Source: Solanum dulcamara (taxonomy: Eukaryota; Streptophyta; Magnoliopsida; Solanales; Solanaceae). From it: a stretch of 64,000 bases of DNA. Positions 12,168 through 22,179 of the stretch are shown here, piece by piece (positions within the stretch are counted from its first letter, which is position 1; each line of letters starts with the position of its first letter). Location of the stretch: the NCBI RefSeq assembly GCF_947179165.1, contig NC_077238.1, positions 75,941,257 to 76,005,256 of the forward strand, written 5' to 3'. The notes below the pieces were generated by a model that saw nothing but the letters and a program-made list of their open reading frames with translations, was not told where the DNA came from and searched no databases. The position numbers and the translations under genes were made by a program.

Positions 12168-14119
12168 TGTAGCATCCCCTTTGGGAGGATGCCACTTAGG
12201 AAGAAAAATATAGTTTTTTCTTATTTTATAATCTCAAATAGTCAACATATTTAGAAAACTTATTTTGAAATTCAATTTCCAATTTAACACCATTGCGGGT
12301 CTATAAAATACACAAAACTCAAACTAATAATTATCATAAAATTATTATCTTCCTTTGTGCATAATGACAAGTCAAAGTATAAATCCAGCACATGGCATGA
12401 CTTGAGTTAAAAGCACACTCCAAAAATAGCAAAACTAGTCACCCTGTTCAAGTTACAAGCATCTGATTTTGTTTTCACAAGCCTTCAAAATTTCATACAT
12501 AAGTGCTACGTGTATCCTGTACAAGTCCCCAAAATATTTATAAAACTAGATGTATATGCAGATGTGATCTTCACAAGGGATCCAAAAGTCTACTCCAAAT
12601 GACCATCTTCACATCTCGTCCTACACATTACCTATGATAGAAAACAACTATCGCTAAGCATAAAGCTTAGTGGTGTATAAACTTTGGTCTTGGAGCCATT
12701 AAATTCTTCAATTCCCTTGTTCGTCGTAGGTGGTTCAATAAGGTAAAAGTAATCCCAAGTGAATAAGTATATCAAAGTATCGAATACAAACCTTGAAGAG
12801 TTTCAAAATCAATATCAATATTCAAAGGCTCAAGTATCAAGAAACTTATAATTCAATTCGAAAGAGTTGTCAAATAATCAATTTTGCCCAATAGGTACGT
12901 CATGCCTTCACACTAAATTTTGCCCAATAGGTATGTCATGCCTCAATGAAAGTTATAGACATGTGTCTTAGGGTCGCATACAATTTCGAATCACCCCTAC
13001 AGAAATTATGTACAAAATGATATACCCAAAATACCTACAGAAGTCCATGTAGAATTTCCCCAAAATAAAATCTGGGCAGCACCTCCCCTATACTTCATCA
13101 CCCTTTTTCGAGCAGAGAAAAGCAAAACTAGATTTTAGAGCCTAAATGAAAGTTATAGACCTATGAAATAGATTTCCAAAATATCTTGAATCACTTGAAA
13201 CGAAGCTTTATACAAGGAGTTATACTAATATTACTAACAACAGTCCCATCCAAAAATGGGTTTGCAAAACAAGGTTTATTCCCCCACTTTTGACAACAAC
13301 AACGTATCAACAACATCAAAAATAATATGATTAACTTCAACTCGAAAGGAAAAACCTTGTCTTACCAAAACTCGACCTCGAAAGCTCCTTAATCGCGGCT
13401 GAAAACTGGTGGCTGCTCGTTACCCTTGCTTGCTATCCCAATCAGCTTATTTACGTTATTAAACACCTCCATTTGATCAAGGAACACGTTAGATAATTAA
13501 TTCATGGAACGAAATTGGAGGGCTTACCTGTTTTCCTTATTGCTGCCGTAGGTACTTTCTCTTATTCTCTAAGTTTTCTCTCAAACTCTAAGTGTAATTT
13601 TGCTGAAGAAATATCTTCTTAGTCATCTTAACATACCTATATATGCTCCCTTAAAGTGTGACACATGGCAATCCCTAGGGGTGATACGTGTCCAGCCCCT
13701 ATAGCGCCACCTCATCCATGCGTCCAATCTAAAGCTGTCACGTGGCAACATGGGGTCCACCCCAAGTAGGTGTGTCACCTACTTGGTCCAAGTAGGTGCA
13801 TCACCTACTTGTTTCAAGTAGGTGCTACGCCTTCTTTTTCCTCTTCCATGGGTTCATAATCTCGTCTCACTTTAAGAACTTATGTAATCCTTGTTACTTA
13901 AGCTCGATGTGTACTCAAGTAGATTAATTATGTAAGACATCCCAATTAATAGCTTACGCAAGTAGGTTGATTACCACGACTCATTACTTGGCCTCCAACT
14001 CCTTCCAAATCCCTCTAGACCTATTTCCAACTGTTACTACTCACGTAGAACTTCATAGATAACGTGGATCACCTAGCAATCCTTTAGAAAAAACATAAAA
14101 AGAAAATTGGGGTGTTACA
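12168..14119 (-). mobile_element. Element H left (3') LTR, internally deleted
   Basis: 1952 bp, against 2628 bp for the right LTR. The two are collinear except that about 700 bases present at 19679-20380 are absent here. They are replaced by a 25-base second copy of TTTTGCCCAATAGGTAYGTC at 12918-12942. It carries a pair of perfect 11-bp-stem palindromes at 13762-13811. Confidence 0.85.
13762..13811. repeat. Double palindrome in H LTR
   Basis: CCAAGTAGGTG, loop TGT, CACCTACTTGG is followed at once by CCAAGTAGGTG, loop CAT, CACCTACTTG, with a third half-copy after it. The right LTR has the same arrangement at 21201-21250 with a two-base change between the hairpins. Confidence 0.85.
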
Positions 14120-14120
14120 A

Positions 14121-14131
14121 CTCTTCCCCCC
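14121..14131 (-). other. Polypurine tract of element H
   Basis: CTCTTCCCCCC on the plus strand, which is a purine run on the coding strand, lies immediately inside the 3' LTR. This is where plus-strand DNA synthesis of an LTR retrotransposon is primed. Confidence 0.8.
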
Positions 14132-14164
14132 TTAAGAATTTTCATCTTGAAATTTACCTTATAC

Positions 14165-14536
14165 TCAAAACAAATGTGGATATTGAATTTGCATATTCTC
14201 TTCTCGCTCCCAGGTTGCTTTATTGACAGAATGATTCCTCCAAAGGACTTTTACTAAAGGAACTTTCTTGTTTCTAAGCTCTTTTGTCTCACGGGACATG
14301 ATTTGGATAGGTTCCTTATTATATGTCAGGTAAGGACATATCTCAATGGATTCGACAGGAAGAACATGAGATGGATCTGAGCAATATCTTCTAAGCATAG
14401 AAACATGGAAGACATTATAGATTCTATCTTTTTCTGGTGGAAGAGCTAGTTTATATGCAACTGGACCAACTCTCTCAAGTACTTCATATGGTCTAATAAA
14501 TCGAGGACTAAGTTTCTCTTTTTGGCCAAATCTCAT
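14165..14536 (-). pseudogene. Element H integrase C-terminus with chromodomain-like tail
   Basis: The frame opens at MRFGQKEKLSPRFIRPYEVL and continues through VAYKLALPP and VFHVSMLRRY (the conserved post-core GPY/F-type module). It ends in VLWRNHSVNKATWEREE followed by a YPHLF terminus, the signature of the chromodomain tail in plant chromoviruses, which guides insertion to heterochromatin. This open part is 123 residues. It is separated from the integrase core (14694-15173) by stops around 14540-14690. Confidence 0.8.
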
Positions 14537-15390
14537 AATCTTCTTTCATGGAGAAACCTTTAAAAAGACCTTATCTCCTACTTGATACTCAATTTCACGC
14601 CTCTGAAGATCAGCATAAGACTTTTGTCTATCTGAAGCAATTTTTAGATGATCCTTAATGACTTTTACCTTATCTTCGTTTTGTTGCACAATCTCAGGAC
14701 CGGCAAAGAAGAGTTCTACACTTCCTCCTATATAAGGCTTCGTAGGGAGGCATGCCTATACTTGATTGGTAGCTATTATTATAAACAAATTCTATCAAGG
14801 CTAGGTGTTTGTCCCAACTACCCTCAAATTCCATAATGCAAGCTCGAAGCATATCTTCCAAGATTTGAATCACCCTCTCGGATTGACCGTCTGTCTGAGG
14901 ATGGAAAGATGTACTAAAGTTCAACCTAGTGCCCAAAGTTTCTTGCAATCTAGTCCAAAATCTAGATGTAAACCTTGGGTCTCGGTCAGATACAATAGAA
15001 ATAAGAACTCCATGTAACCTCACAATTTCCTCAACATACAATTCAGCTAGACGTTCAAGTGGGTAGTCCACCTTGATGGCTACGAAATGAGCACTTTTGG
15101 TTAGTCTATCAACTATAACCCAAATTGCATCATGATTTCTTTGAGTGAATGGAAGCCCAAAAACAAAGTCCATAGTTATTCATTTCCATTTCCACTCAAG
15201 TATCGATAAGGGTTGTAACAAACTAGTCGGGACTTGATGCTCGGCCGTTATCTATTGACAAACTAAGCATCTAGAAGTAAACTCCACAATGTCCTTGTTC
15301 ATACCATTCCACCAGTAGTGCTCTTTAATGGTTTGGTACATTTTAGTACCTCCAGGATGCATTGCATATGGTGAAGTATATGCTTCATTC
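14537..15390 (-). pseudogene. Element H integrase, zinc-binding region and catalytic core
   Basis: The core reads VIVDRLTKSAHFVAIKVDYP (first Asp), VSDRDPRFTSRFW (second Asp) and [20 protein letters not shown] (Glu region), so the D,D,E triad is recognisable. The segment LALIEFVYNNSYQSSIGM follows. Upstream, the zinc-finger region (about 15250-15390) contains stops, and downstream code is interrupted before the tail at 14536. It would have joined element cDNA to host DNA. Confidence 0.85.
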
Positions 15391-16395
15391 AAAATTTATT
15401 TTTCTCAAATTGTCATCTTTAGGGACACATAACCTATTTTGATAAAGTAGAACACCATCCTCCCTTAATTTAAAATTAAGCTTTTCTCCAATTTGAGCTT
15501 CTTTGATCAATTTCACCAGCTTCTCATCTAACTTTTGTCCTTCTTTCACCTGTTCAAGTATAACTGGTTTGACTTGCAAACCGACAGCAATAGAGCCATC
15601 AGAGTTAAATGCAAGACAAGCATTCATGGCTCTTAATTTAACAAATAAAGGCAAATGGCTTAGCGATAAACTAGCAAGGGCTTTACGACTTAAATCATCT
15701 GCTACCATATTGGCTTTACCCGAATGATAATCGATCGTACAATCATAATCTTTAATGAGTTCAAGCCATCTACATTACCTCAAATTCAACTCTTTCTATG
15801 TACCCAAGTACTTCAAACTCTTGTGATCAGTAAATATGTGACATTTTTTGCCATATAAGTAATGCTTCCAAATTTTCAAGGCAAACACTATGACAGCGAG
15901 CTCAAGGTCATGAGTAGGAAAGTTCAATTCATGTGGTTTCAATTTTCGGGAAGCATACACAACCACTTTCCCTTCTTGCATCAAGACATAACCCAAACCA
16001 TGATGAAAGGCATCACTATATATCACATATTCCTTCCCTTCAGTTGGTAGAGTAAGTATAGAAGCTTGTCTTAATAAGGATTTGAACTTTTCAAAATTCT
16101 CCTGGCATTTGTCATCCCATACAAACTTGACATCCTTCCTTAAGAATTTAGTCAAAGGAGAGGCTATAATGGAGAAGCCTTTGACAAACCTTCTATAGTA
16201 TCCCGCTAAACCCAATAAACTCCTTACTTCAGTTGGACTTTTAGGTGGTTTCCATTCAACAATCGCTTGAATTTTACTAGGATCCACTTTTATACCTGCC
16301 GTCAACACAATATGTCCCAGAAAGGCCACTTCACCGAGCCAAAATTCATATTTAGACAGCTTGGCATAAAGCTTCTTCTCTTGCAGAATTTGCAA
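15391..16395 (-). pseudogene. Element H RT thumb and RNase H
   Basis: The frame 16395-15796 carries the RT tail ([38 protein letters not shown]) and then RNase H with [33 protein letters not shown] and [10 protein letters not shown], giving the acidic residues of the active site. A stop follows at 15793-15795. The frame resumes at 15708 with MVADDLSRKALASL, the usual end of gypsy RNase H, and leads into the linker before integrase. Confidence 0.85.
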
Positions 16396-16802
16396 AATAA
16401 TTTGAAGATGCTTTCTATGATCTTCACTATTCTTGGAGTATATTAAAATATCATCTATAAAACCACTACAAATTGATCAAGATAAGGATTAAACATGCGA
16501 TTCATCAAATCCATAAATGCCGCGGAGCATTCGTCAACCCAAATGACATCACCAAAAATTCATAATGGCCATATCGAGTCCTAAAGGCTGTTTTAGGGAC
16601 ATCATGTTCCCTTACCCTCAGTTGGTGATACCCAGACCTTATGTCAATTTTTGAGAACAAGCTAGCACCTTTTAACTGGTCAAATAAATCATCAATCCTA
16701 GGCAGTGGGTATTTATTCTTAATGGTTACCTTGTTCAGTTGTCGATAATCAACACAAAGCCTAAAAGTCCCATCTTTCTTTTTCACAAATAGCACAAGAG
16801 CT
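16396..16802 (-). pseudogene. Element H reverse transcriptase core
   Basis: [20 protein letters not shown], then [33 protein letters not shown] and [10 protein letters not shown] are textbook gypsy RT. One missing base after NAP (about 16520) shifts the frame to RHLWI where AAFMD is expected. A second missing base near 16460 disrupts the FIDDIL active-site region and restores the frame. An in-frame TAG (16806-16808 region) replaces the Trp of SPWGAPV. These three lesions are enough to kill the polyprotein. Confidence 0.85.
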
Positions 16803-16804
16803 CC

Positions 16805-17542
16805 CTAGGGAGAAACACTCGGGCGAATAAAACCTTTCTCAAGGAATTCTTGCAATTGATTTTTCAACTCTTTCAGTTCTGCTGGAGCCATTCGATAAGG
16901 CATCATAGAGATAGGAGTAGTTCTAGGAACAACTTCTATAGGAAATTCAACCTCCCTTTCTAAGGGCAGTTCGAAAAGATTTTCAGGGAAGACATCAGGA
17001 AATTCACACACCACGGGTATATCCTCAAGGCATGGACTTTCCAGGCATGTATCAAATATATGAGCAAGATAAGCTTCACAACTTTGTCTAACCATCTTCC
17101 TTGCCACAACCGCAGAGATGATATTAGATGTCAATGATCTTTCACCTTGGAAAATGATGTGTGTAGGTGAAAGAACTCTAAAGGTCACAAGCTTTGACCT
17201 ACAATCAACTACCGTATGGTATCTATAAAGCCAATCCATACTGATAATGACATCATAGTCTTGGAAAGGTATTTCAATTAAATCAGTAGGGAAGACTAGA
17301 TTTTGAATCACCAAAGGACAACCTCGATAGATTTGATTGCAAATAACTTGTTGACCCAAAGGACTTTGAACAATGACCCCACAATCGAGTCTCACAGATT
17401 TCATATTTTCAGGAAAAGCCAATGATGAGCAAACATATGAATGTGTAAAACCAGGATCAAATAATGTAATGACACATAAGTCAAATAAGTGAAATTTACC
17501 AACAACCACATTTGCTTTATCTTGGTCATCCCTCTGTCTCAT
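16805..17542 (-). pseudogene. Element H aspartic protease and RT N-terminal linker
   Basis: The open frame of 245 residues has a retropepsin core with LFDPGFTHSYVCSSL (D-P-G-x-T-H form common in plant gypsy elements) and the flap-like DYDVIISMDWLYRYHTVVDC. It ends with CEFPDVFPENLFELP and PYRMAPAELKELKNQL, which begin RT. It is intact within itself and stops at the TAG before the RT motif. It cleaves the Gag-Pol polyprotein in active relatives. Confidence 0.85.
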
Positions 17543-18540
17543 CGCATAAGCTCATGTTGTAGCTTTTGACCCACTAGCTGGATTGGCTGCACCTGCACCT
17601 GCACCTATTGCTTGTGTGTTTCTAGATCTTGTACCTCTATTCCCTTGAGAGGGAGTGGTAACAGGTTTTTGAATCGAGCCTTCCATATGCGGAGAAGAAG
17701 TGGGGTTAGGATTAGGAAAATCCCTCATTTTATGATCGAAGCTCCCACAATTAAAACAAGCGCCAGAAGCTATTCTACCAGTACCAAAATGATTCTTTCC
17801 ACATTGTGCAAAAGTGAGTATACGAGTCTTGCCTTGGCCATATCTTGGAGTGCTGGCAGTAGAGAAACTTGATCTATTCTGCTTATATTGGGCTAACTTG
17901 CGAAAAGTATTAGCTTTGGAACTGTCAAACCTCCCTCTTTTAGATGGACCTCCTGAATCTGCATAAGATTTCCTTAACTTGTGTTCATTTCTACTAGCTT
18001 ATTCTTTGTCGATCCTTTCCCAAGTAAGAGCAGCTGAAACTAATTTACAAAAGTTTTCATGTTGTAGGACTGCTACAGATATTTTGATAGAATCATTCAA
18101 ACCGTCTTCGAATCACCTGCATTTATCTTTTTTGTTATTAATAATACCCCAGCATAGCGGGACAGCGTGAGAAACTTCTACTGATATTTAGTGATAGACA
18201 TACTCCCTTGCTCTAAATTTAAGAACTCCTTTTTCTTTGCATCATGATAAGTAGGGGGAACATACTTCTTATGAAATTCTTTCACAAAATCATTCCAAGT
18301 AAGAACAGGAGGTTTTGCTCTAGTATTCGGTACACTTACCCACCAATTATAGGCATCTTTTTGTAACAGTGAGATATCATACTTAAATTTGGCAGCGTCT
18401 GAACACTCTAACTGCTCGAACACTCTTTCAATCCACTCCAACAACTATTCAGCATCTATAGGGTCAACAATGCCTTCAAACTCAACTCCACCCATTTTCT
18501 CATTTTCTCAAAGTTTATTTCATTAGGGTTAGGCACTCTT
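17543..18540 (-). pseudogene. Element H gag
   Basis: The capsid-like part (18444-18178) reads WIERVFEQLECSDAAKFKYD, then WWVSVPN, WNDFVKEFHKKYVPP and LNLEQGSMSITKYQ, the conserved gypsy Gag core. A CFNC zinc-knuckle start is visible near 17745 on the minus strand, but the fourth knuckle position reads Phe (MRDF) instead of Cys. The stretch up to the protease is Gly/Ala/Pro rich. Stops near 18175, 18446 and elsewhere break it. Gag would form the virus-like particle. Confidence 0.75.
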
Positions 18541-18913
18541 CTAGCCATGTGACGAAAACAATCGGCCATTTATTAAAAAGGGGGATCAACAGCGGGGGCA
18601 CTATGACTCATTTGAGGGTGTGGCCCAATTCTCATACCCTGATTACTTCTCGCTTTAGATCCACTTGTACTAGGAGGATTAGAATCAAAAAATGTTCTCC
18701 AACCCCTTCATGTAGGTGAAGTTGGGCATTAGAGGTATTTAAACCTTCATGAGCGACTTCCATAAGTCTATTGGAAGTAGAAAATGCCACGACTTCAGAT
18801 CCACTTGTACTAGGAGGATTAGATGCATATGTACTATATACACAAACAACATGTAACAAAAAGAAATAGTATACCAACAAGTCACAACAAAAGTTCTAGA
18901 ATCATAAACCTAG
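18541..18913 (-). other. Element H leader region
   Basis: Lies between the primer site and gag. It holds a direct duplication of ATCCACTTGTACTAGGAGGA (near 18658 and 18799, about 140 bases apart). I see no reliable gene in it. Confidence 0.5.
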
Positions 18914-18927
18914 GCTCTGATACCAAC
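18914..18927 (-). other. Element H primer-binding site
   Basis: GCTCTGATACCAA on the plus strand is TTGGTATCAGAGC on the coding strand, complementary to the 3' end of plant initiator-Met tRNA. It sits a few bases inside the 5' LTR, where minus-strand DNA synthesis starts. Confidence 0.85.
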
Positions 18928-18930
18928 ACT

Positions 18931-21558
18931 TGTAGCATCCCCTTTGGGAGGATGCCACTTACGAAGCAAAATATAGTTTTTTTAATTTTATAATCTCAAA
19001 TAGTCAACACATTTAGAAAACTTGTTTTGAAATTCTATTTCTAATTCAACACCATTGCGGGTCCATAAAATATACAAAACTCAAACTAGTAATTATCACA
19101 AAACTATGATCTTTCTTTGTGCATAATGACAAGTCAAAGTATAAACCCAGCACATGGAATGACTTGAGTTAAAAGCACACTCCAAAAATAGCAAAACTAG
19201 TCACCCTGTTCAAATTACAAGCATCTGGTTTTGTTTTCACAAGCCTTCAAAATTTCATACATAAGTGCTACGTGTATCCTGTACAAGTCCCCAAAATATT
19301 TATAAAACTAGATGTATATGTAGATGTGATCTTCACAAGGGATCCAAAAGTCTACTCCAAATGACCATCTTCACATCTCGTCCTACATATTACCTATGAT
19401 AGAAAACAACTATCGCTAAGCATAAAGCTTAGTGGTGTATAAACTTTGGTCTTGGAGCCATTAAATTCTTCAATTCCCTTGTTCGTCGTAGGTGGTTCAA
19501 TAAGGTAAAAGTAATCCCAAGTAAATAAGTATATCAAAGTATCGAATACAAACCTTGAAGAGTTTCAAAATCAATATCAATATTCGAAGGCTCAAGTATC
19601 AAGAAACTTATAATTCAATTTGAAAGAGTTGTCAAATAATCAATTTTGCCCAATAGGTACGTCATGCCTTCACACTAAGCACAATCAATATCAAGAAGGA
19701 CCGAAACCCCAAAATCAAGAAGGGTTGTCACCCAATATCTAGAGAATCAAGAACCATGTTGAAAGTGGCTTTCCACTCGTACTCGAGAATGGACGAAACC
19801 CCATCGTCAAGATAAAATATAAATCCAAAGTCAAGATGGTCAATATCTGAATTGAGAGGCATGCCAATATAGATGACAAGTCACCATAACAAGAAGGACA
19901 AAGTCCCAACAAGAATGCCAAATGATCAAGCAATTCGTACAAGTGGGCGATTTAGTAAAAGTTTTGCAATACTTGAGATAATAGTCATACCATAATACAA
20001 GACAAGAAGTAAGAAAATAACCCATCAAAATACTTCAAATTTCAGAAAAAATAAAATATTTCAAGTTTAAGTTTATACACAAACCTTGATGTTTTAGCAC
20101 ATAACAAGTTCGATCACAACTCGAGGAGTTCAATTCATCTACGTCATAGACCAACCAAAGTCTACTTTGTCAAACAATTCCTCTTATCTTGTATGAGAGC
20201 ATATACACCTTAAATACACAATCAAATATCTACTTAAATTTAAAAGTCTCAGATATCGAAACTAAACGTGAAACCAATGAAAATCCGCCCAAATTATCAA
20301 AATAGCAATTCTAGACAGCACCACTGTTTTGTATCGTTGCTCAAATTCGAAGGGGTAAATGGGGGAAGTAGGCATTGTGGCCTCAATTAAAGTTATAGAA
20401 ATGTGTATTTGGGTCGCATACAATTTCGTATCACCCCTACAATAATTCTGTACAAAATGATATGCCCAAAATACCAACAGTAGTCCATGTAGGATTTCCC
20501 CAAAACAAAATCTGGGCAGCACCACCCCTATAATTCATCACCCTTTTTGAGCATATAAAAGCAAAACTAAGTTTTAGAGCCTAAATGAAAGTTATAGGCC
20601 TATGAAATAGCTTTCCAAAAAATCTTGAATCACTTGAAACAAGGTTTACGCAAGGAGTTATACTAGTATTACTAACAACAGTTCCATCCAAAAAATGGGT
20701 TTGCAAAACAAGATTTATTCCCCCACTTTCGACAACAACAACGTATCAACAACATCGACAACAATATCATTAACTTCAACTCAAAAGGAAAAACCTTACC
20801 TTACCAAAACTTGACCTCGTAAGCTCCTTAATCGCGACTGAAAACTGGTGGCTGCTCGTTACCCTTGCTTGCTTCTCCAATCAGTTTATTTACATTATTA
20901 AACACCTCCATTTGATCTAATAACACCTTAGATAATTAATTCACAGAATGAAATCGGAGGGCTTATCTTTTTTCCTTATTACTGTCGTAGGTACTCTCTC
21001 TTATTCTCTAAGTTTTCTCTCAAACTCTAAGTGTAATTTTGCTAAAGAAATGACTTCTTAGTCATCTTAACATACCTATATATTCTCTCTTAAAGTGTGA
21101 CATGTGGCATCCTCTAGGGGTGATACGTATCTAGCCCCTAAGGCACCACCTCATCCATGCGTCCAATCTAATGCTGTCACGTGGCAGCATGGGGTCCACC
21201 CCAAGTAGGTGTGTCACCTACTTATTCCAAGTAGGTGCATCACCTACTTATTTCAAGTAGGTGCTACGCCTCCTTTTCCCTCTTCCGTGGGTTCGTAATC
21301 TCATATCACTTTAAGAACCTATGTAATCCTTATTACTTAAGCTCGACGTGTACTCAAGTAGATTAATTATGTAAGACATCCCAATCAATAGCTTACGCAA
21401 GTAGGTTGATTACCACGACTAATTACTTGGCCTCCAACTCCTTTCAAATCCTTCTAGACCTATTTCCAACCGTCACTACTCACGTAGAACTTCATAGATA
21501 ACGTGGATCACCTGGAAATCCTTTAGAAAAAACATAAAAAGAAAATTGGGGTGTTACA
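18931..21558 (-). mobile_element. Element H right (5') LTR
   Basis: 2628 bp, full length. It is collinear with 12168-14119 apart from the extra 19679-20380 block. It should hold the promoter for element transcription on the minus strand. Confidence 0.9.
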
Positions 21559-21563
21559 ACTAT

Positions 21564-22179
21564 GCTTTAAATAAAATAGAGAAAAAATCAAATAGGTAGT
21601 TATCTAATTAATAACATAATATATCTATTAAATAAGTAAAATCATACACTTTATTAAGTAGTAATATTTTGTCCATAAAATAACTACTTATGTATCTACT
21701 AAGTATATATATTGTACGTATGTACGTACTAAAATAGATGTGTAATTAATATAGTTAACTAAAATATATAATAAACTTAATTAAGTAATAACTTTATATA
21801 CACATGTGTATAAAATGTATTAAAATAGATATGTAATATGTATATATTAATATGAATAAGTAAATTATAAAATAAACTCAGTTAAGAAATATATTTTTTA
21901 TAAAAGAAAATACATACATATATAATATATACTAAAAAGACACGTAAAAATATTGGAACGTATGATGTTTGTTATTTAAATAAAAATAATAAAAACAATA
22001 GTAATAATATTAATAAACAGCAAAATATTATAAGTTATGAATGTCAATATATACAATTTTTTGGTTAAACTAAATATAAACTTATTTATTTAATAAAGAA
22101 ATAATTTTGAAATAATGTCTATCTATTAAGATAGTAATCCGAAAAGTAGTTATGAGTTGGTCAAAATTGGGTGTCAACA
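21564..22179 (-). mobile_element. Terminal part of element G right LTR
   Basis: Very AT-rich, with many TATATA and ATGTGTA words. It resumes the LTR interrupted by element H and ends GTGTCAACA. No gene. Confidence 0.6.

Larger units (their letters stand above)
12168..21558 (-). mobile_element. Element H: complete Ty3/gypsy chromovirus-type retrotransposon
   Basis: Both LTRs begin TGTAGCATCCCCTTTGGGAG and end GGGGTGTTACA. The TSD ACTAT lies at 12163-12167 and 21559-21563. A polypurine tract (CTCTTCCCCCC on the plus strand, 14121-14131) borders the left LTR. An iMet-type primer site (GGCTCTGATACCAA) borders the right one. Gag, protease, RT, RNase H, integrase and a chromodomain-like tail follow in order on the minus strand. 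The LTRs are very similar by eye, so it looks like the youngest large insertion in the nest, but several stops and frameshifts make it non-autonomous now. Confidence 0.9.
3435..22179 (-). mobile_element. Element G: Ogre/Tat-like gypsy element with very long LTR
   Basis: Flanked by AACAG at 3430-3434 and 22180-22184. It begins TGGTATGTCGG and ends GGGTGTCAACA. A truncated left LTR (3435 to about 4205) and a right LTR beginning TGTTATGTCAG at 6322 share several hundred bases. Between them lies minus-strand protease and reverse-transcriptase code of the Tat/Ogre type. With the LINE, SINE and element H removed, the right LTR is a little over 5 kb, a size known for Ogre-like elements. Gag, RNase H and integrase are missing, so the element is internally deleted. 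Confidence 0.7.
6322..22179 (-). mobile_element. Element G right (5') LTR, interrupted by LINE, SINE and element H
   Basis: The LTR sequence proper is 6322-6972, about 8205-12167 and 21564-22179. It starts TGTTATGTCAG immediately after protease code, with no leader or gag between, so internal sequence was also lost here. The content is strongly AT-rich, with a degenerate tandem array (8720-9530) and a GC-richer island (11280-12030). It ends GTGTCAACA before the TSD copy. Confidence 0.65.
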
